Shown here: positions 9,126-21,423 of the stretch, one piece after another | Position numbering within the stretch: the stretch's first letter is position 1 | Layout of the letters: each line of letters opens with the position of its first letter | DNA from: Sabellastarte sp. h YS-2021 | Lineage: Eukaryota > Annelida > Polychaeta > Sabellida > Sabellidae | Direction: 5' to 3' | Length of the DNA stretch: 64,000 bases | NCBI GenBank assembly: GCA_964017235.1 | Contig: OZ024927.1 | Coordinates: forward strand, 26,927,160 to 26,991,159 | The notes under the pieces: generated by a model | Database searches by the model: none | Told to the model about the DNA's origin: nothing | What the model saw: the letters and a program-made list of their open reading frames with translations, nothing else | Made by a program: the position numbers and the translations under genes

Positions 9126-10363
9126 AAAATGCAGTGAAAAAGACTAACATGTATTATATAAAAGGTTTTTAGTATCTATTATTTCGATAACTTTTTTATT
9201 TTTCCTTTCACAAAATCTGCTGAATATCTGTCAAGCCACCATGAGAACATTCACTGCATAAATACATCAAAGGTGACCCCATGTCACTATACACAGAAAA
9301 CTCTTTTGCTCAATCAGGCTTAACTTACTCCTTATATAAGATTTATATAAATACTGCGTCATCTTTTGCCTAAGTTATTTAATCCAAAAACTAAGCTTTG
9401 ATAAAAAGGAACATTTAAAAAAACTATGGCTAAGCCAAAAACTTGGCTAAGTCTTTGACGACCGTCTGTGAAATCATCCCATAGGGCCTATTCACTGAAA
9501 TTTTTTTGTCAGTGGAAATGTTCAGTCTGGTTCTCAGATCTCCATCCAGATTTAATACCCAGGTCACATTTTGGGGGCAAACTGGCAAAGATAAATGATT
9601 TTGTATTTGTTTGAATCAAGTATCTTTTTATGTAAAGTTTTCATTTGTAGTTAAGTTCAAACACATATGCTTGTTTATGTTAGCCTAACACAAGGAGTAA
9701 TTATAATAACGACACTTTGAACAACGTCGAATATAAAAGGTATCTGGTGCTTTGTTGTATATCAAATACTTACATAACATTATGGTCGGTCAGTAAACTC
9801 CTGTTAGTAATGCGACTTTCACACTTCTCCGATCAAATAGTAATACTAATAAAATGTATCCTTATGGATGGGATACAATAAAATGTCGCAGCAAAGCAGG
9901 TAAGTATGAACACATATCATGTTTTAATTTTAAACTTTAAATCGGGCAGGAAGAGGATTACCAGATCTTCGAAACGGGTTGACTATTTTAAGAACAAACA
10001 CACAAAAAACGGGTCCTTATAAAACACATTTTAAATTATTGTTTATTGTCATAATGTGGGTAAAATCTAAGTTTCAGTCAGATGTCTCTTCATCAAATTT
10101 CTTTTCACTGTGCCTCTTCTCCTTTAAACTATTTGGCCTTTTTCTTTTTTGGAAAATTGGATCACATTAAACACTGTAGTTGCGTTACTGATATCTACAG
10201 TTAATGAAAACTTACACATGGTCCCCCAAATTCTGGAAGGTAATTGAGCTAAGGATTTGCATGCTGAGTCACACCTCTAGTTGTAACGTGAAAGGTCAAA
10301 GGTAAGGTTTTATGTCTCATTCAACAACCATGGTGATATTGGCACAGGTCCTCAGTTTTGTCA
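9126..10363. other. Intergenic sequence between copies A and B
   Basis: No domain-bearing ORF, RNA gene or clear repeat seen. It contains short words such as CTTGGCTAAGTC that recur loosely near 37030 and 38090; I could not make a repeat family out of them. Confidence 0.5.
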
Positions 10364-11121
10364 TCATTCCCCATGGGCCCCCCAACAACACCAACTGCCA
10401 AAGAAACAAGCAATTGGGAATAAATATATTATTTATTAATCTACTAAAATTGGTATTTACTGACATGTAATACATAGTTTAATCATTTACAGTTTAAGTG
10501 ACTTTATTCATGACTAATGATCATGATTAACTTTACTAGCAATGACAAATTATTAATAAGTAAAGATTAAGAACTTTAAGACATTACTGGCATTGGCAAA
10601 ACGATAGTTACGAATTACTAAGCCAATGAGTTACAAGTTAAGACCTTACTGAAGGATTTACCAACAACATTACATATTAAACATGGCAATTTAAGTAAAA
10701 GGTAAGGTGATATGTACAGACTTTTGTAAACACACTGGCAGCAGAAAGGATGGATTTTTTACAGAAGATGATGCCAGCATAAGACCAAGTGGACCTGGGT
10801 ACGACTGCCCCCCACCCCTTCCCATTATGGGACACCCAGAGCCAAACATAAACAAGAAAGGTCAACCCTGTGACCTCCAGCAAGGTTACCCAACCTACTG
10901 GACAAAAGAAGCTGTGAGAAGAAGAAATTTTTGGCAAAAATGTTTTGGTGGGGGTTGGAAGACCCAAGGCAGAGTTGGTACAAGGAATTAGTTAAGATAA
11001 GAGTTTACATGTTCTAAGGCAAATGGTTCCACATGTTAATGTGGAGAGAATGTCAGAATTTGGAAGAGATAATTAATTAGATGTAGGAAGATGAATTGTA
11101 ACAGGGTGCCAAGCAGCCAGA
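10364..11121 (-). repeat. Single B-type right-end region of copy B
   Basis: Non-coding sequence after the YR stop. By analogy with A and C it runs to about 10364, where GGGGAATG resembles the right ends of A (GAAATG) and C (CCACTG). ATTAATAAATAATAT lies about 50-70 bp before this end, as in other copies. The boundary is inferred by analogy because no second copy is present. Confidence 0.5.
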
Positions 11122-12097
11122 CTAAGAAAGTAGGTGCTGTTGGAAAGTAGTACAAACAAGGGAGGGTTTGGTAGATATGTCATTTATATATTTCCAAACT
11201 GAATCAGAGCGCCAAGTGCCATGGTGCATAATCTGGCTCAAGGGGACCCCATGATGGAAGGCCCAAGTAGCCCCACACCTTCTGAAATCATGAAAAGTGA
11301 GATGAGGAGAGAGATGTAAGAGCTTTGATACGCTATGTAGGTGTCGACGTACAACAGAATCTGTAAGAGGAACTTGTGCATAGGCCCTGGGGATCTGAAA
11401 TAATGGATCATTGGGGTCACCTGGAAACAGCGAAGTAAAGAACGCAATGCAGCAACTGGGCACAATGGCGATAAACCCAGCATGGGAAGGCTGATGGTTC
11501 GAATCTCTTGCCTGTTTTGCATAGTTTTAGACCATTTACTGATAAGCAACACTTGGTTCTCAGCAAAAATAACATCCCCCTTTGCCAAATGGCGAGTATT
11601 ATCAAAGGTTGAAATTGTATGGGGGAGGATATTAGACAGCCTGAGAAAGGAAAAGTATGCTAAAACATAGAGAGGTTTAAAGACATGAGGATGGTGGAGT
11701 GTTTCTGCAACATCTATAATACGCGTAAGTAAGTGGGTATCAATATGCTTGTGTATTTTTGGCTGAAGGGGCCTGTTTATCTTCAAGGATTTCAAGAAAT
11801 ACTATATTTGATGATGTTGAAAAGAAGCAGTATCTAAATTGAAGACTATGGATTGAGCTCTAATACCAGCCAGGTTATTAGATATGTTAGCAGGAGAAAT
11901 TTGGTTCAGCACCAGATACTCCATGAAAGCAAGAAGAACAATATGGTTTACCTGACCAAGTTGAAACCCAGCCGCCACCAGGAAGCCAAGGAAGTCTCGA
12001 AACATACGCCAGTAGGCCTTCTGTGTAGCTGGTCTGAAGGCAGAATGCAACCTGGCTTGAGCCCTGGTGGCGAGCTGGGCCACAGGGTCGGGAAGAC
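11122..12097 (-). pseudogene. Tyrosine recombinase pseudogene of copy B
   Basis: Clear homologue of the copy A recombinase: FRPATQ (N-terminal domain), FLRLSN (catalytic Arg), KWSKT, FHDFRRC (His-X2-Arg), HGTW and WKYI (Tyr). It is broken by an in-frame TAG at about 11804-11802 and by a frameshift around 11400-11440, after the CPVAALR motif. All catalytic motifs are still recognisable, so decay is moderate. The first codons follow an AG acceptor at 12098 with the same phase as in the other copies. Confidence 0.88.
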
Positions 12098-12107
12098 CTG
12101 AAACATA
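12098..12107 (-). promoter_or_regulatory. Candidate 3' splice site, copy B
   Basis: RT stop TGA (12110-12108) is followed by TATGTTTCAG, then GT and the YR codons CTT CCC GAC. Position and phase equal those in copies A, C, D and E. Confidence 0.55.
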
Positions 12108-14739
12108 TCAAATATCATAATTTAGAGCAGTCAAATCAATGTGAGTATTCATCCATATAAATTGTGGTAACAACTGCCTAAGCTTTTCTTCGGGATTTGT
12201 AGTTATAGTCCATCTGGACAATAGGTCAGCAATGTGATTATTTTTTCCTGGAATATCAAAAATAACCAGGCGAATATTGAAAATGGCAGTTAGCAGCCAC
12301 ACGTTCCTGGCACAAAGTGCCAGAAAAGGATCCCTGGTCTTGCCAGAGTTCAATACCTCGACCACTGCTAAATTGTCACACTTTATTTCAACTTTCTTGT
12401 TTTGCCATAGGCTAGACCATACTTTAAGGGCCACTATTATATTTAGCATCTCCAACTGGGTTATATGTAGATGTGCAAACTGTTCGCCCAAAGGAAGTGC
12501 ATAAACCATTGGGCCAAATGTGGCCCCAAAGCCTGTAAGCGAGGCATCTAAATGAACCTCAAAGTCGACTTTCTTGTGGTCAAAGTAGGTAACCCCATTA
12601 TATTGTTCTAAGAAAGTCAAAAACCAGTTAAGATCTTGGTGAAAGGAGTGTGTCAAATAAAGAAGTGCTGCTTGAGTGTTCTCTCTAAGAACTTGAAGCA
12701 TGCGATTAAGGAAACTTCTAGCAGGACGAACGCACTTTGTTATATAAAGAAGTGAGCCTAATAAAGACTGCAATTGTGTTTTGGTACATGATTTTTTATG
12801 TTTCCATGTTTTACACATATTTTTTATTTCCTGAAGCTTTTGAGGAGGTATAGAAATGGTTTTATGTACAGTATTGATTAGTATTCCCAAGCAAACTACT
12901 TCGGTAGAGGGTGGGACTAATTTCTTTTCACCGACCTCTAAGCCTAGGTCCTGTAACAAGGACAACAAAAAGGTATAAGAATCATGAATTTTGGAGGGCA
13001 AACCAATATATATGAGGTCATCAATGTAATTTAAGAGGGCATTTTGACCATGAGATTGCATAATGTATCTTATGGCGTCGCTGCACCTCTCAAAAAATCC
13101 GGATCCGAGTCGATATCCGAATGGAACCGATCCGTCGAGATAGAGATAATTATGAACTATACCTAATAGATCAATATCCCCTGGATCTATTCTAAGCTGC
13201 CTAAAGGCCCTGCTTATATCTACCTTGTATAATAGGGCTCCAGGGCCAAGATCTTTCAACTTATTAGTAATATCATCGATAGATGGATACTGCAGGGTGA
13301 AGTAGGTATCTAAATATTTACATTTGTGTACAAAATCATTGACAGGCGCACCCTTAGGCCAACTAAGATCAACCATAGTTCGCCTAACTGCAGAATTTTG
13401 CTTCTCCCTGGCCATAAGTGGGGAAATATGAACAGGGAAGGGAGGGTCATGATAAGGGCCATAAATGGCTCCATGTGTTAACTCTTCCTCAATATATGCT
13501 TGTACATGTGCCTGAAATTGATCTGCCAAAGTATGATTGGCATGTGAGGAAGTGATGATGCTATCCCTATGAAAGTCTAAGGGAAACCCAAATTGCAATA
13601 AATCGGGTACTTGTTGGTCCCAATAATCTTTCAAATATGTCCTCCATACGTTAACGTTCAAATTGGTTTCCACAGGAATACGACATTTTAGAAAATTTGG
13701 AACCCCACTTTGTCTGACTAGGTTGTGGGCTTCAATTATATTTGGTACTATGTCCCATTTAACTGGGGGACCCGTATAAATTTTTAAATCTGTCAAAGGT
13801 ACATAGCCAAAGCTATCATTATTTTGTGCTATACAGGCCTTATAATCTTTGCAAGTACCTTTCTGGTTCCAAACATACAATGGAATTTTTTTCCTCCCTA
13901 ACATATGAAGAAGAGGTAGGGTCGGGCAAAGCCAGATCGCACGCCTGGCCACTCTCTGGAGCTGGCTGGAAGTCTTTTCCTCCATCTCCCAGAGTGGCCA
14001 ACTGTGATGTGTCAGTTTGCAAGGTATTTTGAGAAGGTAGCCCTACATTTCTGTTTCCATATATCGGAAGTGTATTGGGTTGCACATAAAGGTCAACATT
14101 TGTAAGTTTGGAAAATGTATTGCTTTTTCCATGAACCGAAGAAGCATTTTTTATATTATTTACTTTATCCGGTGTATTTGCCAGTATTTTTTGTACTGTA
14201 GGGACAGCTGACGCTGTGCCTACCTCATCGAGAACAGTGGGTGCATTCCCTTGGATCTCAGAAATGTTCTCATCGAGATTCTGTAAAGCTTGGAAACGAT
14301 TTTTCACTGGAAAGTGAGCAAACTCAAGAGCTGGGTTAGCAGGGTATTGAGAACAAAGTTTCTGCTCGAGACCAATTGATGGGAGGCTACCCACGGGTCT
14401 GGAGGATTTGGGTTCGATACTAACCTTGGAAGAGGTAACAAGAGCGGCATTTGCATTTCCTTGAGGGACAGTGAGAATGCGAGTACCGTTTGCGTTATCT
14501 CTGTTAGCAGAAGAACCGCAAAACTGATTGGATACTTGTGAAACAACCTGGGCGTAAGTCCTACCATTGTAGACATTGGCAAAAGCTTTAGAAGTATAAA
14601 ACCAAGAGATATATCTGGATTTAGAAGCTCGAAATTCCTGATAATAATTTTTTCTAAATTTTTTGGTACTATTCCAAACCACTCTATGCCCAAAATGTGT
14701 GCCAATGTTTGGACTAACGCCCAAGTTTGCTCGTTTTTT
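12108..14739 (-). pseudogene. pol: RT-RNase H of copy B, one frameshift
   Basis: Upstream linker frame 14739-13840 (variable region; contains NGRTYAQV, also seen in copy E) and the catalytic frame to 12108 are offset by one base, with the shift somewhere in 13985-13840. The catalytic part keeps RT motifs YKVDISRAFR, VPFGYRLGS and NYIDDLIY, the LLGSLLYITKCV connection and RNase H motifs HLDAS, QLEMLN, KCDN and IADLLSRW. Apart from the frameshift the enzyme looks intact. Entry from gag would use the heptamer at 14739-14733. The ATG at 13985 is only the first ATG after the shift, and the about 40-45 residues after it are out of the ancestral frame. Confidence 0.88.
14709..14739 (-). promoter_or_regulatory. 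-1 frameshift heptamer and stem, copy B
   Basis: Minus-strand A AAA AAC (14739-14733) lies in the gag phase ACA AAA AAC GAG. Eight bases later TTGGGC-GTTA-GTCCAA (14724-14709) can form a 6-bp stem with one G-U pair. The gag stop that follows the heptamer in A, C and E is changed to CAA here. Confidence 0.6.
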
Positions 14740-14912
14740 GTGACCTTGTGTTTATTTTTGCAATCAACCTCCGAGTCAGGGAAAGCTTTTGCCATTTCTT
14801 ATAAAACATGAGGAGCACGACATGTCGATAAAGAACGCCTCTAGTTTCATGAGTACTGTTGTGAGTACATGTACCTTGATTGAAAAATTGACAGGGCATG
14901 CTTTTGACATTC
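14733..14912 (-). pseudogene. gag: Gag C-terminal remnant of copy B
   Basis: Encodes KSMPCQFFNQGTC and HETRGVLYRH, the CCCH-like finger region also present in A, C, D and E. It is then shifted by one base near 14820 before the terminal DCKNKHK segment and the slippery heptamer. Everything upstream is replaced by a SINE. Only about 60 codons remain. Confidence 0.75.
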
Positions 14913-15118
14913 TTGTCTCGCCTCCCACCTCTGCGGCCGGGGTTCGATCCCCGTGATGGCCTTAAGTGGGAAAGCTGGTAGTTGCTTGCCGTTGGTTGGC
15001 AGTTTACAGTACACAACCCTAGCGAACTATATGTACTGGTTTCCTCTGCCCTTCCAATTACCCGTCGTGATATGACCTGTACAGTGTTGAAAGCGACATA
15101 AAACCCCAAATAAAGAAA
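14913..15118 (+). mobile_element. tRNA-derived SINE, type 1, 5'-truncated
   Basis: Starts inside the tRNA-like head (CTCGCCTCCCACCTCTG) with a good B box GGGTTCGATCCCC, followed by a body containing CAGTTTACAGTACA and GTCGTGATATGACCTGTACAG and an A-rich tail CCCCAAATAAAGAAA. It is the same family as 37478-37713. It abuts the broken gag of copy B. Confidence 0.8.
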
Positions 15119-15167
15119 CCTTAGAGTCCCGTCATGTGTTCACTACATTTTTATTTGATGACCATTT

Positions 15168-15375
15168 TTCTCCTTTGTGACTCTGTCTAGTTTGCTTCCC
15201 CATGCCAGGGCTCATTATGACCCCTACAGACACTTAGCCAGGGCCAGTGTTATATTTTCAAATCATGATGCTACAGTATTGATAAAGTGGTCGAAAACCA
15301 ATAAGACCAAAACTCAAATCACTACTGTTCAAATACCATTTTGCATGCACCCCCGCCCCTTTGTCCCGTTCCAGC
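15168..15375 (+). pseudogene. Tyrosine recombinase fragment (+ strand)
   Basis: Translates to LSSLLPHARAHYDPYRHLAR followed by ASVIF and LIKWSKT, matching the YR segment between the catalytic Arg and the HxxR box in copies A, B and E. No other part of that element is visible: a SINE ends just left of it, and copy F begins at 15451 in the opposite orientation. It represents another independent YR retrotransposon insertion. Confidence 0.8.
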
Positions 15376-16010
15376 TCTGAAGACTATGTTTACTGGTACC
15401 TGGTTTTGCTAATGACCAACTGTTTTCTATTTGTGGGGCTCAGTATATCTCAGTGTCCTGACCTTGAACTCTAACGCATGAACAAGACAACTGGGGAATA
15501 TAATTTTATTCTAATGTTATACACACTATATCATATTTACATACTGGATTCATTTAAATATTACTGAACACAAAGTGAAATACCTAAGGCCACCTTAACC
15601 ATAACATACAATTTAAAATACTCTGAGGTGGCCTTAATTAGATAGCAAATAAGAGGTGACTGGGTCACCTTAAAATGAGTTTTAGTGAAAACTTAGATTT
15701 TGTAAATACAAATTACATTTGAGTTAAACAGTTTAAGTTTTAATCTTAAATGAAGATAAGGTGGCCTAGCCACCCAGTTATTTAACTATGTAATACTAGG
15801 TAATTTATATACAACTTCATGATATGATATTCATAGTTTCAAATGAGATTAAGAGTAACAAAAGCCCCATTAACAAGTATATATAGTATAAAGTAAGCAT
15901 ATTAAAACATTTAAAATAAAACATGTAAAATAGGTAAAAGTATAGATAAAATAAAGTACATAGGTAAAATCAGGACCAGAGTATCTAGCTAAAATACTTA
16001 ACACCTTACT

Positions 16011-16029
16011 GGGTCGAGCATTACGACCC
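16011..16029 (-). promoter_or_regulatory. Conserved X-region hairpin, copy F
   Basis: Perfect 6-bp stem GGGTCG/CGACCC with 7-nt loop TAATGCT (minus strand), followed by CAGTAAGG as in copy C. Confidence 0.55.
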
Positions 16030-16965
16030 CCTTAAGCCGCTGATACACAATTGCCTTTGGGGACTCTGGTTGACACCCCAATTTACCAACTTTTTAAATA
16101 GTTATTTTTGGCATATATCAGTTTGAATTATATGGTATCAGAATATGTAAAGTGTAAATACGTTACTGTCACATATGAGTAACTGGACTAATAACCCAAT
16201 ACCAGTTATCTATTATTTATCAATGTAAAAGTTAAGAATGTTAAAATTTTAAAATTGTCGTTACCAAGTACTGTGTAATAAGCATTCATGCATGTATATC
16301 AAATTCATTTCAAAAACCAAGAACTCACAGATGAACTAATTAAATCAATTTACTTTAGCTATTGTCTATACAAGATATTATGTCCATGTTGCTGATCTAC
16401 TTGACTTCCGGCTTCTGGATGGACCCCCTACTCCAGATGAACCCAGAGGACAATAAAGTGCAGACACTAAAATGAACTTCTGACCAGGACTGGCCAAGCT
16501 TTCACACCATGCTGTGATCTTCTTAATTGTTAATTTTCATAATGTAATTTGCTCTGCTTTTCCACTAACACAAATTAACTGCTTGCTTTCCGCAATGAGA
16601 GACACATGTGTGAACTGCCCTCATCTTCACTAATGCCACAATGAGGCTTGAACAAGCCAACAGAGGATAACTTGTGCTTTATGCTGGTCTGTTACTGGAC
16701 CCAGGAATCTTGGTCCCAGGTTTGTGTTATCAGGCAGCTTCCATATCTGAAACTACAACTAAGAGTTAATAGGTTTCTAGGGTGGGGAGTGGGTAAAAAG
16801 TTCTTAAGTTACATAAAATGGCGACTTGCCTCACTGAAAACTGGATTTAAAGTGAGGCAGGAGGGAAAATTTATAGAAAAAGCGGGAAAAATTGATTACA
16901 AAGGTCAGAGGTTATTATGACATTACAAATTAAGGTCCTTAGCATACATTCAAGTGCCACTGAAT

Positions 16966-16990
16966 AAGGTAGCACCCGAAATGCTACCTT
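16966..16990 (-). promoter_or_regulatory. Left-terminal stem-loop, copy F
   Basis: Minus strand AAGGTAGC - ATTTCGGGT - GCTACCTT: perfect 8-bp stem with 9-nt loop, starting four bases inside the TGGG terminus. Confidence 0.55.
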
Positions 16991-16994
16991 CCCA

Positions 16995-19900
16995 TTTGAC
17001 AGTTAGTCACTACAAAAAGACAAGGGACTCGGGTCACTGAATGTGTATGGAGCTAAATTCACTCTACTGCTCCCGTTCCCTCTCCGCTATTTTCTGCATT
17101 TAGACAGCACCTTCAGTCCTAATGGGTTCCTGGGTGGTTTATTATTATTATTATATTATTAATACTTATATGCATAACTATGATTGGACTGTAAATAGTA
17201 TTAGTCTAGATTTACATATCTTTTTATATATTTACTCATGTGTATTTACTATGGTTATTGTACTTTACATTATATTACTGAATAAATGAATGCTCCACAT
17301 TTTGTGTTTACTGACTGGGGGGTGGGGGACTGCCAGAAGTTTAGTGCATAATGACTGAAGGAGTGTATGGCTGGAAAATGCTTACCTCATTTGTAATTCT
17401 TATGAAGGAAAAATTGGGCTTCTACTTCTAATATATACATTATCTTGTAATATTATTTTAATATTCTATGCAACACCAATGATTTATGCAACACCTAAAC
17501 AGGGAAACGTGAACGGGGGAAACAAATCTACATACAGGTAAAAATACATGGGACTATGTATGGTCTCTGTCAGTCGTCATTCTTTTATCTATTGGCTGAT
17601 GTACCTAACCCTATAGATGAATCCTGAATAAAAACAATGAATCTATTTGATGATATTGTTTGATACTGGTAACAATAGAGCATTGTCGGTCACATTAGCA
17701 GCTTTTCACTTGTCCTGATTATATGAGAGCCAACATGACACGGGTTTGTTGACAAGACTCAAAACAAATCTGCTTTATGAGTACATAAAGGTCCTTTCAA
17801 TCGGCCATCCAGAAATATCCATTCATCCATATAAACATCCCTCATTTAAGTCAGCAGGTTTTCAGACATAAATTTATTACCTTGAGATAAAAAAAAACAA
17901 TATTCATACACAAGTATAAAAAGTATAAAATATCATAAATTAAAATTTAGTATTTATTTGTTAAGAAGCAAATATCATAGTTGTATTTTACTCAAGTCCT
18001 TGTTTCAATTTTTGTGCTAAAAATCATCACATTTTTACAAAGTGCTAGTCAGGTAAAATATCCTGCCTCTTGCATTACCTTTGTAGCAGGTGTCCGGGTT
18101 TATTGGGTCTGCAATCAGTACTTCTCTTTCAAACATCAACCCTTTGGGATGAAATGTTTTACAGGTATTACAGGTTGTCATAATGTAATGAAAAAGGTGC
18201 CATTTCACACATTGTCACTTTGTCTCTAGTGACTATTGAAGATTAATGAGGTCACACTCGAAATTATTTGACCATAATTGTTTGATTTACTATCATCGAT
18301 TTATCTAAGTAGAAAGTCTACAGAAAAATATGCGAGTTTTTCCATGGGTATTAATGTCAAACATTAAAAAAGTAAAAAAATCTAACCATTTCAATAATTC
18401 AAAATAATTATCGATATAATAAGTGCGTAAATCAAGATATTTTGAATCATCAAGATGGTCAGTCAATAAATCATGATGATTGTCATGAATAATTGAGGTA
18501 GTTTGTCAATTCAATTGAGCTAATTTCAAAACAAAATCAAAAGAATCGATCAACTGGAAAAAAAGTGTGACCTACTACTCCAGAACAAATATAATCCAAA
18601 GTGAGACTTTAAATCAGTCAGTTAATCATCAGCAGTTTTTTTTTCATTTTCATAGTTTATCATTAGCTTCAATAGTTAAACCCATGTCCCACATGCAAGA
18701 CTATACTATGACTTAGATAGTGGTTAATAAAGATTGTCCACAACTGACCAATTTTTGTCAGTCACCACACTTTGGGGAGAAAGTGGGATCACATGGTGTG
18801 TCCTGGAGATCTGTCACCACTCTTGGTATTTTCTGTAATGTTAATACTGCAATTTAAGCTGAACTTTGTACGACTATTTCAACTTGGAACGAGGAATATT
18901 CGTGAAGGTAACTGTACAAACATCTACCATCAAGACACATGAAGACTTATGAGGATTATGGAATGAGTCATGAGAACTTCAAAGTATCCGACTGTCATCC
19001 TAAAAGCTTGTCGAGACACAACACACACAATTAATTTTACCATTAGATATACCTGCTAGATGTCTCTATTGTGACCTCCTTATTCCAATTAAATTCATGT
19101 TATCGTAACAACATTAATTCATTGTGTATCAATTTTTGTTACTTAAGACAGTTTCCTTTTAATTTTTTTAAAATAAATATTCACACACCATTTGCCATAT
19201 AGACTTACAAAATTAACTTAACTTGTGAAACTTTCCCCATCGCAAAGAATTTCCAATAAATGTTCCAAAATTTTTCAATGATATTCTAGTTGAAAGTTTT
19301 GTATTGCCATAAATTTGAAACTGCTATGATCCTTCAACTCTTTTTCAAAACACCCTGTTAAAGTGATTATTTTTAGCCTTATATTCATAGAAATTTATCT
19401 TGACGCATATGTGTGATATAATTATAAAAATATTTGCCTAAAATGGTTAAAATAATCCGAAATGTAAGTGATTTGGAGGGTAGTATTGTAAGATATAAGC
19501 TTTAGTTATTAAAAAGAGGTTGATGCATTGGGATGCGTTGTGCAAAGTAATGATAAAGATTTAAACTCAACAGTAAAGTTTACTTTCCTTGTTCCCAACA
19601 ACTGTCCCACAAATACAGTGTTTAAATTATAAAATAAATGAAAATTCCAACCAAAAATTTATAATGTTTGAGTACACCAAAATCTGTTTGCTGCTGTTTT
19701 GGGTTGATAAAATAATCAAATAAAACCAAAAAGGTAAAACATACCTTTCCTAAGTAACAACCCTTTTCGTGTCCTTGATGTTGAAATGGATTGTTTCTTT
19801 TCCTCTATGTTTATGTTTTAGCTACACATATAATCCAGTCAAAATAGGGTTTGACCTCAAACAAATTGCAACAGAAACAATTTTACCACCATTGCATCCT

Positions 19901-20470
19901 AAATAGTTCCATTTTCAAGGGGAAAAGGTTTGCAAAATTTGCATAAATCCAATATAGCCGCCATACAGATTCATGAGAGTGAACAAAAGGCCTTAGTTTA
20001 ACAGTGAAATTAAACTAAGAAATTGGCAAAACCTTACAATAAATATACAAAACAGTGTTGTTTATGATCAAAGGGGCTCAATTGCATGGTGATTCCATAC
20101 ACACACTCCATCTCTTAGGTCCTCAGTTCAAATCCTAGGTATAGATAAAGTTGCCATCAGGAAAAGTTACCACCAACTAACTGATGGAGTAGAAAAATTT
20201 TGCAGCAATGAAGTAAGCAAGGCCGTCTTGCTTAAATCAGAAAATTCAATACAGCATACGTTAACAGTTGCAACTTCCATTTTAGCATTTCTTTGATAAA
20301 GAGCAATAACAGAGATAACACACACTTATGAAATTTCAAATATGACCACTTTGTAAGAAGAAAACATAATTTGTGCTCAGGAATAAAAATGAAAGAGGGT
20401 TTTGATCAATTGTAATTGTAGTATACCATGATCACCACAGAATTGTGATAAATAATAGATATGTTACATG
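16995..20470. other. AT-rich intergenic sequence
   Basis: No gene recognised. There is a short ATT-rich run near 17143-17160. ORFs here are short and carry no domain. Confidence 0.5.
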
Positions 20471-20935
20471 TGACAAAATAATTTTGAACAAGTGATCAGT
20501 GTGTTCGAATTGGTCACAATATTAAACCATTTAGCAAATACTTTGGTGAGCAACACATTGGACTATTGCAATTTTCTGTTCGTATCACTCACTGATTTTG
20601 AGTTAAGGAGATTGCTGCAAGTCCAAAACTCACTCTGCAGGGTTGTCACCTGTGCCCCTAAATTCTCACACATTACACCTCAACTGTAAAAACTCTATTG
20701 GCTCCCAGTCAGTCACAGGGTACAATTTAAAATAGGCCTCATTACATACGAAATTCTCAACCAAGGTCAACCAGCTACCTAAGAGAATTAATTCAACCCT
20801 ACACCTCTTCCAGAAATACAAGGTAAAGCACCCCAGACGGAAGTTCCTAGATACCCCCAGATTTGACCATAGAGTTCATAAATCAAACACTTTTCTAATT
20901 CTTTCAGTCACTGGCTCCAGCTCTCAGCCATTTTA
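20470..20935 (+). pseudogene. CR1/Rex-like LINE reverse transcriptase C-terminal fragment
   Basis: Conceptual translation gives TLDYCNFLFVSL, LLQVQNSLCRVV and HITPQL followed, after an in-frame stop, by YWLPVSHRVQFKIGLITYEIL. This is the typical thumb region after the RT domain of CR1/Rex/L2-clade LINEs. It runs on to about 20935 (FLDTPRFDHRVHKSNTF) and then stops. 5'-truncated and not functional. Confidence 0.8.
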
Positions 20936-21313
20936 ACTCTTTTTCTAGCCATTACTTTGTTAACTATTGAATTAGTGTTTGTCTTCTGTGGGATACAAGT
21001 TTAATGTTTCATGACAATTATGTAATTACTTTTTTATCCATTATTTGTCATTTAAGCTTAAAATTTAAAAAGTGAAATATTAAATAGCAGCAATATAATT
21101 ATATCAATATATAGCAATTATGAATTTTCATTCAAATAGCTTTAACACTATCAAGTCAATCATAGTTTCAGCCATAGCTAATTTTGTGATACCCTAACAA
21201 TAGGGACAAATCCAATTAAGTAATCACTTGAATAATAGTTAACAAATCAATACAATAGGGATGACTTCCACACTGTTATGAAAAGACTAGCCAGTGGAAA
21301 GCCATTCTTTTCA

Positions 21314-21423
21314 GTCATGGAGAAAGCACAAGGAACAGTAGATTCGTAGATACGAATGTACGAGGGCCGAAGGCCCGAGTACATTTGTACTACGAATCTA
21401 CTGTTCCAAGTGCTTTCTCTGAC
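21314..21423. repeat. 110-bp near-perfect palindrome
   Basis: Left arm GTCATGGAGAAAGCAC then GGAACAGTAGATTCGTAG; right arm is its reverse complement with few mismatches. The centre is GGGCCGAAGGCCC (21365-21377). It can extrude as a long hairpin. Confidence 0.85.

Larger units (their letters stand above)
10364..14912 (-). mobile_element. Copy B: decayed Ngaro-like YR retrotransposon
   Basis: Read on the minus strand: gag remnant (14912-14733), RT-RH (14739-12108), tyrosine recombinase (12097-11122), then a B-type end (11121-10364) with AATAAATAATAT near its right side, ending GGGGAATG. Left end and most of gag are missing; a SINE abuts the break at 14913. No B1-A2-B2 structure follows, so only one B repeat remains. 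It is related to copies A and E by protein sequence. Confidence 0.8.
15451..16994 (-). mobile_element. Copy F: A2-X-B2 remnant of a copy-C-like element
   Basis: Minus strand, left terminus TGGGAAGGTAGC at 16994, similar to the A repeat of copy C. It continues with parallel blocks (GACCTTTG, TTTTCCCGCTTTTT, GCCATTTTA, CTCCCCACCC), the X hairpin at 16029-16011, and a B-type right end with AATAAAATTATATTCCCC finishing GGACACTG at 15451. There are no ORFs of the element and no B1 next to it. It is either a 3' remnant or an internally deleted copy. It is diverged from copy C, so clearly older. Confidence 0.7.
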
